A DNA stretch of 64,000 nt. Origin: Cristatella mucedo (taxonomy: Eukaryota > Bryozoa > Phylactolaemata > Cristatellidae). The position numbers were made by a program, and so were the translations under genes. Position 1 is the stretch's first letter; the number at the start of each line of letters is the position of its first letter. Location of the stretch: NCBI GenBank assembly GCA_009760855.2, contig WPIO01000026.1, positions 4,570,501 through 4,634,500 on the forward strand, in the 5' to 3' direction. Below are positions 12,407 through 24,078 of this stretch, one piece after another. Under the pieces are notes generated by a model. The model searched no databases. It was not told where the DNA came from and was given only the letters and a program-made list of their open reading frames with translations.

Positions 12407-13660
12407 GATAATAATAATAAAAATACATTTGCATAGATAGCGCTCTCAGAGCACTTAATCTCTTTCTAGGTACTTTAAATTTACTGCAAAGGAAGCATGA
12501 TCGGTTAGTTATTGGTAGCATGGTACATGTTAACAAGCATAACATGGTAAAATGTGACATGCACAGGGTTAGCATGCAAATATAGTTAATGGCAGCGTGC
12601 TCAATGTCATCACACATACGCACACAGAGGACGAAACACGGGCCTACTAAATGTTGTGACACATAGATGCATTTTAGCTTCTTTTTAATGTTGTCAAGTC
12701 AGATGTCGTGACGCTACTCGAAAGTGAGTTCCAGGCTTCCGGAGCATAGACTAAAGGCACGGTCTCCGAAGGATTTGAAGTTCGTTCTAGGTGTAGGTAA
12801 ACGACTAAATTCAACGGGTGTTATGATGCTTAGCCTAGTGGGAGAGTAGATCTGACAGGTAGGCTAGAACCAAAGAATGAAGAGAGCTGAAAGTGAGCGA
12901 CAGAAACTTGAAGGCGATGCACTGCTTGACTGAGAGGCAGTACAGGTCGGCGAAAAGTGGTGCGATGTGGCAACTGCGAAGCTCACGACAGACAAGCCTG
13001 GCTGCACAGTTTTTCACCAACTTTAAGTGCTTGAGTTTACAAGCCATTAGATCAACAAGCAGTGAGTTAAAGAAGTCAAGACGGGATGTCACAAATGCAG
13101 GGACTAATTTAGATCTAGTATCCCTGTCTAAGCGAGCCCGAATTTTAGCAAAGCCAAACAGCTGAAAGTACGCAGACTTGACTGTGGAGCTGATGTGGCC
13201 GTCTACTGAAAGGTCGCTTTGAAACAGGACACCTAGATGTCGTGTAGATTCAACATGAGTTATGCCGGCAGAGTCGATTTTGAGCGTTTAGTGATCCAAT
13301 TTCTGAATCTCCCTTGGTTTGCCCATAAACTAGTAAGTTGGTTTTATCATCATTCAATTTAAGAAAGTGTGCTGCCATTCATGTGGGGATGTCATCAATA
13401 CATGCAGCCAGTGCATTTAGAGAATAAGACGTGCTGGAGGGCTAGGAGGGATCAAAGTAGAGATACAGCTGAGTCTCATCAGCTTTGAAGTGAAAGCCTA
13501 GATTGTGCTTGGCAATCACATGGGCAACAGGGAGAGTGTAAACGGCGAAAAGAAGCCGACCAAGCACAGGGCCCTGAGGTACCCCGTACGTAAGTGGGTT
13601 CTTCAGATGACCTGTTTCCGTTCGCACCAGTACTCCATAGTGTCCCACTGAGATACGATC
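12407..13660 (-). mobile_element. CR1/L2-like LINE, includes reverse transcriptase motif with mutated active site
   Basis: This is a longer minus-strand copy of the same family. The tail and stem-loop are at about 12408-12480 and a broken ORF2 C-terminus at 12835-13092. Upstream, 13442-13648 encodes the RT palm segment GVPQGPVLG...IAKHNLGFHF. In this copy the catalytic YADD box reads KADE, so both the aromatic residue and the second aspartate are lost. The insertion is dead and old. Confidence 0.83.
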
Positions 13661-14444
13661 TGAATCATTACAGTGCAGTGCTAGTTATGCACAGGCGACA
13701 TGAGAGTTGCTCAAGAATGACTGTGATCAATTGTATCAAAAGCTGCCAAAAGATCAAACAAAAAAGCAGAGAGACTTTACATTCAAGTATAGTTCTAAAG
13801 CTTATCGCTCTGTTCAACTTCGTCAGACAAGAAACTAAACGTTAGATAGGGTGTTGATGGTGGAAACTTCCAATATATAAGTGCTTGTAGTTGATTACTA
13901 TTACAGAGCTAATGAAATGCTCATGATACTCTTTTGGACGCGGTGCTTACCTGAAGTAGACCCAAAGTAGGCAATATATACTTGACAAAACAACAGCAAA
14001 AGCATTATACAAGCCCAAGTTATCTTGCAGCATTGGGGCTGAAGTCATAAAATGCATCTGGGCTTACCTTGTACGACTTTTTTACCTTTGTGACTATGTG
14101 CCACATGCCTCTCTCCGGCTTGCTGTATGTTTTAAGTACATGTAGGAGCGGTGAGAACTATTGAAAGTACCACTACTAGTATAACCCCTGCTTAGTAGCA
14201 TCGCTGCAACGTGCACCGGTGAGTGCACACACCACAAAGTTGTAACGAAGCTGTGACTGTAGGCAGAAACACGTCTCTGAAATTCACCAGGATAACATTC
14301 GAGGTATGTTGCAGAAGAATAGTATTAATTTTAGGAAAGGAGTGAACGACGGCCGTGGCCGGTAACTATCAGCTTGATACGCCACGATCGTTGGCTACTC
14401 TTAGCAGACGTGATGGCCGTTTATTTTTGTATTATGTGGCTAAA
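13661..14444. other. No recognisable gene (host DNA)
   Basis: Nothing beyond short unsupported frames is visible. Confidence 0.4.
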
Positions 14445-14512
14445 AATAATAATTTCTTTTTAAAGCGAGATCCGAGGCCTAAATCTCTTTTACTGAGCTC
14501 TTCATTTACATG
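14445..14512 (-). mobile_element. Diverged LINE-type 3' tail
   Basis: An (AAT)n-like run is followed by an AAAGCGAG...GAGCTCTTC stem-like segment with the same layout as the 3' ends of the main LINE family, but strongly diverged. It may come from a related LINE or SINE family. Confidence 0.45.
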
Positions 14513-15744
14513 GTAGTTGAAGCATCTCTGTCCTCGACCTTAGCACTACTTAGGTAAGACCAACGTCTCTAAGACAGCGAAATTCCAGTCGAGGCAACTA
14601 TGGGAGACAAAATACACATCCGCGTTCTAGGAGTTTAGGAATTGATAAAATAAATGTATTAGGAAAAGGCTGTAGATGGGCCACAATTCTGGAGAGGCAG
14701 GACAAAATTACTGGGCGATGAAGATCGCGAGCAGAAGTATTTTGACTTCCGGTAACCGGCATTGAGCTCACACAAGAACTTAGCCACTTACGTGCGTGTT
14801 GCTGCTGGATCTCAGCTAGGTGCATTTGGAGAAAACTTCAAGTTAGAAGTGTGTTTAGAATAATTGAGTGTGATTCCACGACTATCCCTTAAATGGCCGA
14901 TAAAATTGGCGGTTGAACCAGGACAACTGATCTCCGTGAAAACGGTGAACGTGAGAATATTAAAAAACATTACAACAAATTACCTGCTGATGTAGTTGAC
15001 GAAGCCAAAGTTCACTGGTTAGTCACGCGTGTCTAGTGTCATGCCTTAAGTCCCAAGACTTGATTTACACCAAACGAACTATTATATTTACGAAAGCCAT
15101 TTTACTTTCCAATCGCGTCTGGGACCAAAACTCTGAAAGCTATGGAAAAGGGTTAATATATGATCACAAGGTTCACATCGGTTTTAGGCTGACGGTAATC
15201 AGCCTATCAATCTGGCAATCAGCAAAAGGCAATCAGCTGTAACCGGGTTCCAGGGTTCAGAGGCTAATTCCCGCCAAACCCCGCCATACTCCGGCCATGC
15301 TGCCGCTCGCCATGCCGCCGAGCTAGGGTAAGACGAGCGGCCGTCAGGTTAAACATCTTTATAATAACGCATGCGCCACCAACAACAGGGGAACTAAACA
15401 AGTCTACAGGGAGGATCCTATACATTATACACTATGGGAGCGCAAGATGACGCAGCAAGCGCGAACAAACGCGTTAGTTGGGGTCAGTCGGCTTCCGCAG
15501 TCCTGTCGTTGTACCGACTCCGAGTTCAACAGTACGAGCGTACGCCGTCCAAAACCCGGCTGGCTGAGTAACTGCTGGCTAGTCCGAGTCGACAACTATC
15601 ACAGTCGTAAGCTTCCACCGAAAGACGCCAACACACGGGGGGGGGGTCACGAACACGCTACACGGGGAACGTGGTATAAACAAGTCAACAACGAGCGAGC
15701 TATCCAGCTCCATTCGGGCCTTGGGTACTCGTTCCCTTGCGCGC

Positions 15745-15975
15745 GTGGCAGCATCGCCGGAGCACGCCTGCACGAATCCAGGTGCATAACTCGGCGAGAC
15801 CGGGAGCCTCCAACACCACGACTTACTTGGCCAACTTCCCGTACCCAAGAGCGCGGGTGACCTCTCGTCACCACACATCCGGCAATGTATAGGTCTGACC
15901 CCGGCCTAGCCGGTTACCCTAACCCTCTCTATAGCCGTCCGGTCCCAGCCAACCGAACCCAGCCTGGGTACACAG
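15745..15975 (-). repeat. Dispersed repeat, copy 2 (inverted relative to 7700-7975)
   Basis: The reverse complement aligns with copy 1 across the GTTCGGTTGGCTGGGACCGG, AAGTCGT and ATGCACCTGGAT blocks. A 137-codon plus-strand frame overlapping it (15447-15860) has no recognisable domain and is probably chance. Confidence 0.6.
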
Positions 15976-16073
15976 CTGTGTTCGTCGTTTGACCCGCCGA
16001 AATCTGCTGCAGTGACTGAGAAACTGAGTGCTTGCCTTGAAGGCGTCTTATCCTGGATATTGTAGTTCGTATG

Positions 16074-16092
16074 TACGTATGTATGTATGTAT
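16074..16092 (+). repeat. (GTAT)n microsatellite
   Basis: A short run of about five imperfect tetranucleotide units. Confidence 0.8.
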
Positions 16093-16664
16093 TGTATGCA
16101 GGCTCCTCTGATAAGCCACTGGTGAGCCGTTCGAAGCATCACCGAGAGGGGCCGTTGCACAGCTGTGGTCCACCTGAGATGTGGCATGGACAGAGGCTGG
16201 CTTTGTCCTCCCACCAACTCACCGGATGAGTTGCGTTTGGGAAGGAGTGGGGAGGAGGGAACGCGAATCTGAGAGAGTAATGTCGAGTGAGAGTCGAGGA
16301 GCCGAAAAGAGCCGTGCGCTCTTCGGCTCCGTGCGTTGGTAGCAAACTGTTGGTGTTGGGCATTGGCTGGCTCTCTGCTGTGCGAACAAACAACAGGCAT
16401 CAGCAAGTTTTCTTAACCTTAGAGACGACAAAACAGATCTGCTACTCATAGGACACGCCAAGCGTGTCACTGGACTAGAAGATTTAGCTAATCAAGTAGG
16501 TGATGTTGTATGACATCCGTGTGACTCCTGCGGCGGCCGTTCTAATGGGAGTCATCCCACGGAGACACAGCGGGCGCACGTTCGCGGTAAGCGAGACTCT
16601 TCTTTATTAACTTGAACGAGCCAGTATATGAGAGCTCCACCAATCGCAGCAGACGACACGAAAT

Positions 16665-17345
16665 ACATGCTTACTGGCCTACCGGCATGTACAATCAGGC
16701 AACTTCAGCTTGTGCAAACTCTGCAGCTAGGCTTGTCTGTCGTGAACGTCGCAGTTGCCACATCACTCCACTCCTCGCCGACCAGCACTGGCTACCAGTC
16801 AAGCAACGGATCGACTTCAAGGTTTTGTCGCTTACTTTTAGGTCCCTTCATTCTATTGCTCCAGCCTATCTCTCATATCTACTACCCCATCAGGCCAAGC
16901 ATCGTACCACCCACTTTTCGGAATCCAACAGTCTACAAATACCTCGTACAAACCTCAAATCCTTTGGAGACCGTACATTTAGTTCGTATGCTCCCAAAGC
17001 CTGGAACTCCCTCCCGACCTGCGTCACAACATCCCCTGACTTGACCACATTTAAAAAGAACTTAAAAACACACCTATTTAGGACAGCATTTAGTGGGTCC
17101 CTGTGATTCGTCCTTGATGTGCTTATGCGTGCTGACACTGTGCATGCTGCCACTAACCACATTTGCATGCTGACCCTGTGCATGTCACCATAACCATGTT
17201 ATTCATTTTGTTCGTATATCAAGCATGATATTACTCACCATTCAATTGCATTTCCCTTTGCAGCAAATGTAAAGCGCCTAGAGAGAGATTAAGTTCTCTG
17301 AGGGCGCTTTATCAAGTGCATCATTATTATTGTTATTATTATCCT
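16665..17345 (+). mobile_element. CR1/L2-like LINE, 5'-truncated
   Basis: A plus-strand ORF2 C-terminal remnant is open to 17106 (ARLVCRERRSCHITPL, HWLPVKQRIDFKVLS, terminal HLFRTAFSGSL). The family 3'-UTR, the stem-loop at about 17273-17318 and an (ATT)n tail follow. The 5' truncation point is just inside the TSRLDFCNSLL block. Confidence 0.88.
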
Positions 17346-17546
17346 GCATTAGTGGCCCGACGCTGCGCTCCTTCAATGGCTTAACTATTGGCCACAGGTG
17401 AGGCATGTGCATTAGTGTCAGACGCTTCGCTAATTACAGCAGCAGAAGCCTCAGATGCATATGACAGTTATGCTACCTGCGACCGCCACCGTGTGCTTCG
17501 AATTTAGGTTTCATATTTGAAAACCTCATACATTTTAAAATGTTCA

Positions 17547-17617
17547 TATTGGGTCCGCTGTACTGCTGAGCGTACTACGTTGGAGAAAGTCAACGAAGGA
17601 GAACAGCGGACCCAATA
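17547..17617. mobile_element. 71-bp MITE, copy 1
   Basis: Terminal inverted repeats TATTGGGTCCGCTGT / ACAGCGGACCCAATA enclose ~41 bp. A second copy with identical ends lies at 18948-19019 in the same orientation. The size and perfect TIRs fit a very small non-autonomous DNA transposon. The outer TA could be a duplicated target. Confidence 0.75.
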
Positions 17618-18179
17618 ATACACTTTCAGGTTCTCCGGGGCCAAGATCAGCCATGACGGTCACGAGCTCTTGCGTGGCTTCCTGCCTAAGTGAATGTACT
17701 GCTGCCGTATTGTCGATTCTGCCTTTTGCTGTGCGCCACTGCTCGCGCAAATCCAACAGTGGCGACAAGAATGGAAATAGGAAAACGCGTTGCGTTGAAT
17801 ACAGCGGGATCTGATACAAGAGCTTCTCCAGCGTCCGAGGAGCAGACCTACGCAGTACGCAGAACACGTTGTAATTGCTGATGGGATGTGCGAGGAGAAA
17901 CAAATTTCGAATGAGTCCCGACGAAAGGCAATGCTCATAAGCATCCTTCCTGGTAAATTTCGTTACCTACTCAAGATGGAAGTAGCACCTCACTAACCGG
18001 CGGACCTCCCGTTAGAGGGCATTGCTGCACTTGTCAGGATGATCCTCCCTCTTTCAGTCTCGGTGTCTACTTTATGCTACATATGCGGTGGAGGTTCCTA
18101 TTAAGGTCAAATCATTAAACGCTTTGATACAAGCCTTACTAGCGAGATGAATGTTTTGCTGTCTAACATGTCAGTGCCA

Positions 18180-18703
18180 CGAGTGCCTGTCAGGACGGCA
18201 GCACGAGCCAGGACGTCAAAACGGCCAGAGCGGCAGCACGAGGTGGCGACGGCAGAGGAGCTACCAGCGGCGGCCTGCTCAATAGCAACCTGTGAGGCTG
18301 CTGTGTGCTAGGTGGCATATGATGCAGTATGAGAGACGCAGACGTCCCACCAAACGGCCGCCTGCCAGACGACGACGGACGTCCTCGAGAAGGCAGCAGC
18401 GGTGGAGGTCACCGGGGGACGGGTGCGGGGTCGGCGCCAGCGACGGGCAGGGAGACGGCTGCAACGTCGGCAAGCCCAGTAGCGCCGTCAAGTGCTGCTA
18501 TACCGGTCGGTGCTGCGACGCCGGTCGACGTCGGCGCTACTATGACGCCGGTAGGTGCTGCCAAGACTCCTTTTGTGGCGACTAGAGCCGGCGACACACA
18601 AGCGGCCGTCAGTAAAACGACGACGTTCGATACGCATGCGGCAGAGAGGGAAGGCACATGTCTAATCCCTGGTCATGGGAAAAAGGCACTGGCTATATCC
18701 TAG
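18180..18703 (+). other. GC-rich segment with overlapping long frames, no known domain
   Basis: Composition is clearly more GC-rich than the surroundings. Frames of 80-124 codons are open on both strands (for example plus 18329-18703, rich in Ala, Gly, Thr, Pro). Simultaneous opening of several frames is expected from GC-rich, stop-poor DNA, and no motif is recognisable. It lies between the two MITE copies. Confidence 0.3.
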
Positions 18704-18947
18704 CGATGCCTTAGAGCTGGTGGCCTACATAGCCGGCTAGTCGCCAAAGGCGGTGCTTCGTTGTGCCTCCTCCGAGAGTAGCCTCCATGCCAGCTAGGAG
18801 ATTTTTATCTGCCGCTAGTCAATGTGTGCTTTCTTTTGCTTTTTGCTGGCTTGGTTTTCACTTTAAGCTTACTGAACTTCTCGCTTGCTTGGCTGTTCTT
18901 TCAGAAGCACTACACTGTGCAGTCAACTTCTCATGGAATGAAAGGGT

Positions 18948-19019
18948 TATTGGGTCCGCTGTGCAACGAGAGCGTACTTTGTTGGCGGAAGTCAACGAAG
19001 GAAAACAGCGGACCCAATA
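18948..19019. mobile_element. 72-bp MITE, copy 2
   Basis: The 15-bp TIRs are the same as in copy 1 (TATTGGGTCCGCTGT and its complement). The internal core is closely similar, sharing GAGCGTACT and GTCAACGAAGGA. Confidence 0.78.
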
Positions 19020-19071
19020 GTCTATTAAGGAGACTGCACGGTTAGCCATCGCGTCCAGCTTTAACACGATA

Positions 19072-19081
19072 TAATATATAT

Positions 19082-19171
<90 letters not shown>
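19072..19171. repeat. (TA)n microsatellite
   Basis: About 100 bp of nearly pure TA dinucleotide, with two AA interruptions. Confidence 0.95.
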
Positions 19172-19174
<3 letters not shown>

Positions 19175-19359
19175 TAACACGAGGGACTTTCTATTGCTTT
19201 GGCTTGCAAGAATTTTAACTATCACCCTAGATTTGTCTTGGCTAGATTATTTTAATTCCGATTTCAACTGGTTTACCGAAACAGTTGCGAGGCCACAGCT
19301 AGTGATGAACATGGCTGTGTTAACAAATCTTTAAGGTTTAACCTTTGGTCTCCTTTGCT

Positions 19360-19810
19360 GAAGGAACTTCAATGGCTGCTGGTTGGTTGGCGAATACAGA
19401 GAAAATTTCTTACGCTGAGCCACAAGCTTCGCGACTGCTTGGCTCCTTCATACTTAGGTGAATAGCTGCACCAGTTTCAGCCCCTTCGTGCCCTCGAGCA
19501 GACAATAAATTGGTTGTTCCATTCCTCTGCTTATAGAGCATCGGCAAAAAACCTGATGGTGACTGTAGCGCATCCTTTCAAGCAGTCCTGCACTGCCACT
19601 TCCATGTTACTGACTACCTCAACTGCCCTCCTGACTCAGCGGCTGTGCTTCTCGCTTTCTATTAGTTTGCAAGATAAAGTCTGTAGCAGTTAAATGCACA
19701 GAGAAAGCCACCTATGCTTTGAATGAGCTACAATAAAACTTTCCTAAAAAAAACCCACTTTGTGTTTGTGGCTTAGTGGAGTTACGGACGGAGATACCTT
19801 ACATTTAGGA
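19360..19810 (+). mobile_element. Second LINE family, 3' fragment
   Basis: The segment shares the CTGCACTGCCACTTCCATG...CTACCTCAACTGC block and the GTGGAGTTACGGACGGAGATA 3' end with 45026-45352. The reading frame is too broken to translate. It is a separate family from the (ATT)n-tailed LINE. Confidence 0.55.
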
Positions 19811-20699
19811 TTTCTGATAAAAAACTAATTTAAAAAAACAGCTGTTTACTGTTTTCAATTTTCAAAAAAGTTAATAGCTTGTTATACTGTTTTTCTCCAT
19901 TTTTCACTAATTTTACAGTCAGTAGCTTATTTTTGAGATGACCACCGTTTTATGCACATACCTTTCGTGATAGGTTCTAAACCAATACATTTTTACTTCT
20001 TACAAAGGTTTTCAAGAATACAAGTGCATTAAGTGACTTGTTTAAGAGACGCGGTCTTAATTTTGCACATAAATTCGTACACCCAAAAAACTCTTTCGAT
20101 GTCCCTTGAATTTGGTTTAATAGATAAAAATGCGTAGTACGGTTTCTAGGGATTTTCAGTTCGTAGGCCACAGTTCCTGAAGAGCTTGACCGGACATGAG
20201 CTGTCTTGCCCTCCGACTGCAGTTGATCCTCCACCTTTTTGAAGCGATCTCAATTCACCTCGAAGAGACAAGTTCACACGTTCAGCATTGTTTGAAGTAT
20301 GTTCGACAATTTTTAAATAGATGTATCCAAACAGACGATAGGCTAGATTTCCTGCGAAAGGTTAGCTTAGTTTTTTGATGGGCCAAAGAAGGATCATTGA
20401 GAATGTTCAGGAGGTTCATGACATCCTTGTTCAATCGCTCTTCTACGCGACACTTCAAATTTTCCATAACCTTGTACTAATGTTACTTTTTTGTCAACGG
20501 GGTAGCAAGATCAGTGAGTCCATCTCTAGGGTGGCAGCAACCTTCTTGGAATCATGTCCCTCAATTTCATACAGCCCCTTAATGTCTCCATTCAATGAGG
20601 CCACTAATCACCGCGTTCAGAAGCTCGTAGTCCTATCAAATAAACAGCAAGTCCTCTAGACACTATTCCCACTGTCCTGCTTCTACGATGCATAGATTG
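19811..20699. other. No recognisable gene (host DNA)
   Basis: AT-rich, with short frames only. The last part may belong to the 5' side of the LINE at 20700, but I could not confirm it. Confidence 0.35.
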
Positions 20700-21535
20700 C
20701 TGCTGTCATACACAACTAACGTCGTAAATGTCATTAGCCTCAGGTCAAGTCCTAGCATCTTTCAAATAGGCTTTACTCCGACCACTACTCAAGAAAGCAG
20801 CACTAGACCAAGAGAACTTCAGCCACTTCAACAGTCAAACCTTGCTAGTAAGTTCCAGTCTGGTTTTGAAGCTAATCATTCCACAGAGTCGGAATTGCTT
20901 CGGGTGTACAACGACCTACTTAGTTAGGCATGCCGACTTAGGTAGTCTCTCTGCGCTTTTTTGCTTGATCTTTCGGCAGCTTTTAATACTATCGATCACC
21001 AAGTCCTCCTTGAGCGCCTCTCATCTCGCCTGTGCATCACTGGAACTGCTCTGCAATGGTTCAAGTCCTATCTAGTGGGACATAGATCATCCGAGGAACC
21101 TCTGAAGTATGAGGTACCTCGGGGCTTCGTGCTTGGTCCCGTTCTTTTCACGGTTTATACTCTCCCTCTTGCCGATATCATTGTCAGGCATAATCTAGGC
21201 TTTCACTTCTATGCAGATGACACTTAGCTGTACCTTTGCTTTGATATCTCCTAGCCCTTCAGCACGTCTAAGTCTCTCAACTTCCTTGCTGCTTGTATTA
21301 ATGGCATCTGCACATCAATGGCAGCAAACTTTCCTAAATTGAATGATGATAAAAACCAACTTACTAGTCATGGTCAAATCAAGAGTGATTCAGAAATATG
21401 AAATGTTAACGCTCACAATCGGCTCTGCCAGCACATGCTGTCTTGAATCTGCACGAAATCTAGGTGTCCCGTTCCAAAGTGACCTTTCACTAGAATTATT
21501 ATATTTCACTAGAACTATTATTATTATTATAACGC
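20700..21535 (+). mobile_element. CR1/L2-like LINE, reverse transcriptase domain fragment
   Basis: Two frames carry ordered RT-domain blocks: FQSGFEANHSTESELLRV (20842-20927 region), LDLSAAFNTIDHQVLLERL (20964-21020), ALQWFKSYLVG, then GPVLFTVYTLPLADII and the catalytic FYADDT (to 21227). Frame changes separate the blocks. This is the most 5' part of the family seen in the window. It lacks the ORF2 C-terminus and the standard 3' tail, ending near an imperfect (ATT)n at about 21515. Confidence 0.82.
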
Positions 21536-22146
21536 CAATTTTTAAAGGTTCCATTGCTTCCAGGAGAGCTTTGAGAGCATCAAAATCGAATTATCATTTC
21601 CAGCTTCTTGAATTCGAATAGTGCCTTGGGGGATGGTGCCTTCTGTCTTTATTAGTGGGCTCTAACATTGTTGGGATAGAGTTTCAGCACGTCAAGATGC
21701 AGTTAAATCTCGCGTCCGAACTCAGCTTTTACTTTAGATCGAAAGACATGATTTCGAAGTTGATATTTTGATGAATTTGACAAGCTTGCATAATTTCGTA
21801 AGCAGACCGTTACATTGCTTATTTACTGCACTGCCGTCCCGAGTGGATTCTGCCAAATCCCTCTCCTGTGTTGTTCCAAAATGCTCAAACGCTGTTTTAT
21901 TGATTCGACCATATCCAGAGCAGTGCATGAACCAAATAATGGGAACAAGACCCATCTTGATTGTTGATTTTGGTTGGATATGACCTTCCTATAAAATGAG
22001 AACCAGGGGCAGGGATATGCTTACTGTCAGTGCCCGACAGTCTGAACAGGGTATGCTACTTTCACTTCACCAACTATTTCCGGTAGCATCACAACACCTG
22101 CAATGCACAACTGGTTTGCATCGGTAAATGCTAACACAGACAACGC

Positions 22147-22292
22147 CGAGCTGGTTTGGTCCAGCGGTTAAGGTGCTCGCCCCGACCAAGGTCTGGTTGA
22201 GGCCGTGGGCTCAAACCCCGAGGCACATGTCAAGCGCCTGAATAAAGATTGAGTTTTCTTCGGGCGCTATACAAATGAATTCTATATTTATA
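22147..22292 (+). mobile_element. tRNA-derived SINE with LINE-like 3' tail
   Basis: The 5' part has an A box (TGGTCCAGCGGTTAAGG) and a B box (GGGCTCAAACCCCG) about 35 bp apart, as in a tRNA-derived pol III promoter. The 3' part (AGCGCCTGAATAAAGATTGA...TCGGGCGCTATACAAAT) copies the stem-loop at the 3' end of the window's LINE family. Such a shared tail lets a SINE borrow the partner LINE's reverse transcriptase. Confidence 0.72.
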
Positions 22293-22525
22293 TATAACGT
22301 TGAGGTATGTATCATGTCCTGCCACTATGCCGGATATGTCGCACTCGTATGACAAGTACAAGCATATTTAGGCAGCCATTGTGTCGGGCATACGCAGAGG
22401 GTTTTAATGATCTCTAGTCTCAGAAGGTGCAAGTATCGTCTGCACTACTTTTCCACAGCAGTGTAAGTGACCGGTGAGTCGAAAACCTTTGGCACTTTAC
22501 TTTACACCGTACACATCTATTAGTT

Positions 22526-22672
22526 AAATAAATAAATCCTAGCTGATTAAACAGCCTCTTTTTGTATAGCGACAGAAGAGCCTTTCCAGTGGCGATAAAA
22601 AATTGCCCACTGCAGGAATCGAACCCACGACCTCGGGAGCGAGGTCGTGAAAGCCACCGCCTTACCTAGTGT
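22526..22672 (-). mobile_element. tRNA-derived SINE, family 2
   Basis: Read on the minus strand it has CACACTAGGTAAGGCGG (A box), GGGTTCGATTCCTGC (B box), then GGCTCTTCTGTCGCTATAC and an AGCTAGGATTTATTTATTTA-type tail. At least five more copies lie in the window (32921, 34003, 34062, 34244, 38066). Confidence 0.75.
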
Positions 22673-23895
22673 GAAAACTTGTACACTGCATACATGCTCA
22701 GCTATCGGGTCCCATGATCCTTTGACTAGTATGGGAATAAAACAAGCGTATAAGGATCGGAGTGATGCATGCAGTGAAGGAAATACTTTACAACGTAAAT
22801 TCCCTGTTATCGTTAACGCAAATATGCACAGGCGAAACCACCAAATCCCAACCAGAACTCCCACAGTGGCTCAGCAACAATGACACGTCGCGAGCCTGTC
22901 CCATCGAAATATAAAAAAATGTCAGAAGTACAGTTTTGTTTTTATTATCAGTCTTTCGTTTTTTGTCAGTCTCTTGTTCGTCCACTACGAAGTGCATCTC
23001 TATAAAGTGCTGCCGAGCAGGAAGGCAGACGAATACTTTCATGCAAGTTAGCTAACGAAAGCAGCAAAAAAAAACGAGATGGCATAAGGCGTACGGGTGG
23101 TAAAAGTTGTAAGGGTGAAAAGCGACAGCTGTAAGGGTGGCAGCACAGAAAGCAGCGCCGGCGCTCAAGCTGTTGCTCCTGCTCCTGGCTCAGCAGCACA
23201 AGTCGGCTGCTCACACACTCATCAGTGGAACAGCAGCAATGGCCAGTTTGGCGCCTGGAACGCCGCAATCACGTGCAAGTAACGGAGCAGAGAAGAGCAC
23301 AGGAGATGATTGGCTTCAAACAGGTCCAACTAAATGCAGCCACCACTCTCCAATCGCATTCGTGCACATCCCGCTGACGGCAAGCAGGTCAAAAGTTAGC
23401 AAGCTGCGGATACATCTGACCGAGCAGTGCTGCTCCAAAGAGTACACGGCCTTGCAAAACGTGAGTGGAAATCGACAGCGACCGGCAACATGCAGCAGCA
23501 GAGGCAGCAGGCATGCATACCGGCCTGAAAAGTGGACGACGCGGTTCCGCTGCTGCCTAACCGGGTACACAGGTGCACTGCCGGCTTCACAAGGTTAAAT
23601 AGCGGGCTCGGCAGCATGCAGTCAGCAAGGCTGTGCTTTTGCAGCCAGGCACGAGGGTGAGGCACGAGTCTCAGCAGCAGCAGCAGCAAGAGAGCTGATA
23701 AGAGGAGCACGGGGCTACCGACAGCCGCCCAGTGCCAGATGGCCGGCAGTCGTTGCTCAACGTCGCTCGGTTTTCAAGAATAAAGTCAGCATAATGATGA
23801 GGAGGAGCCTACACGTGGGCACGTTTGCGCCTCTACGTCAGGGCTACACCAAAAGTACGATCGATCAAGTGTGGCTCCTCGAGCGAGTGGTCTGC

Positions 23896-24078
23896 TCACA
23901 GCGGCCGAACGTAGGTCGATGGAAAGAGACCCTTGGTACCTTTCACCTCGTCTTTACCCATCCACCAGTTCTGATCCGGTTTGTCCAGCACGACAAGAAT
24001 GTCGTTCTTCCTGAAGCTGATCTCACCATCCTCTTCAGCCGTGAAGTCGAACAGTGCTTTAACCTTCTCCACTTGTAC
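23896..24078 (-). CDS. GRB2: GRB2 homologue, exon 5 (C-terminal SH3)
   Basis: This is the last exon of the GRB2-like gene: 60 codons and a stop, preceded by an acceptor (TTTCTGGTTTCAG). It encodes the entire C-terminal SH3 domain. The ALFDF motif, the acidic EEDGEISF RT-loop, the WW pair in NWWMG and the C-terminal LFPSTYV are all present. This domain normally binds proline-rich partners such as GAB proteins. The exon starts in phase 0, matching the end of exon 4. The protein ends RPL. The nearest minus-strand AATAAA-like signal I saw is far downstream (about 22935), so the 3' end is uncertain. Confidence 0.93.
   Translation of the reverse strand, partial: VQVEKVKALFDFTAEEDGEISFRKNDILVVLDKPDQNWWMGKDEVKGTKGLFPSTYVRPL

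Noticed and set aside
16612-17106. LINE ORF2 C-terminal frames (also 10457-10942, 26579-27016, 40232-40636) as host genes
   Set aside because: They are multiple near-identical 5'-truncated copies with (ATT)n tails, so they are retrotransposon fragments.
18279-18703. Overlapping 80-124-codon frames as a host gene
   Set aside because: Three or more frames on both strands are open because the DNA is GC-rich. No domain, splice context or codon signal favours one.
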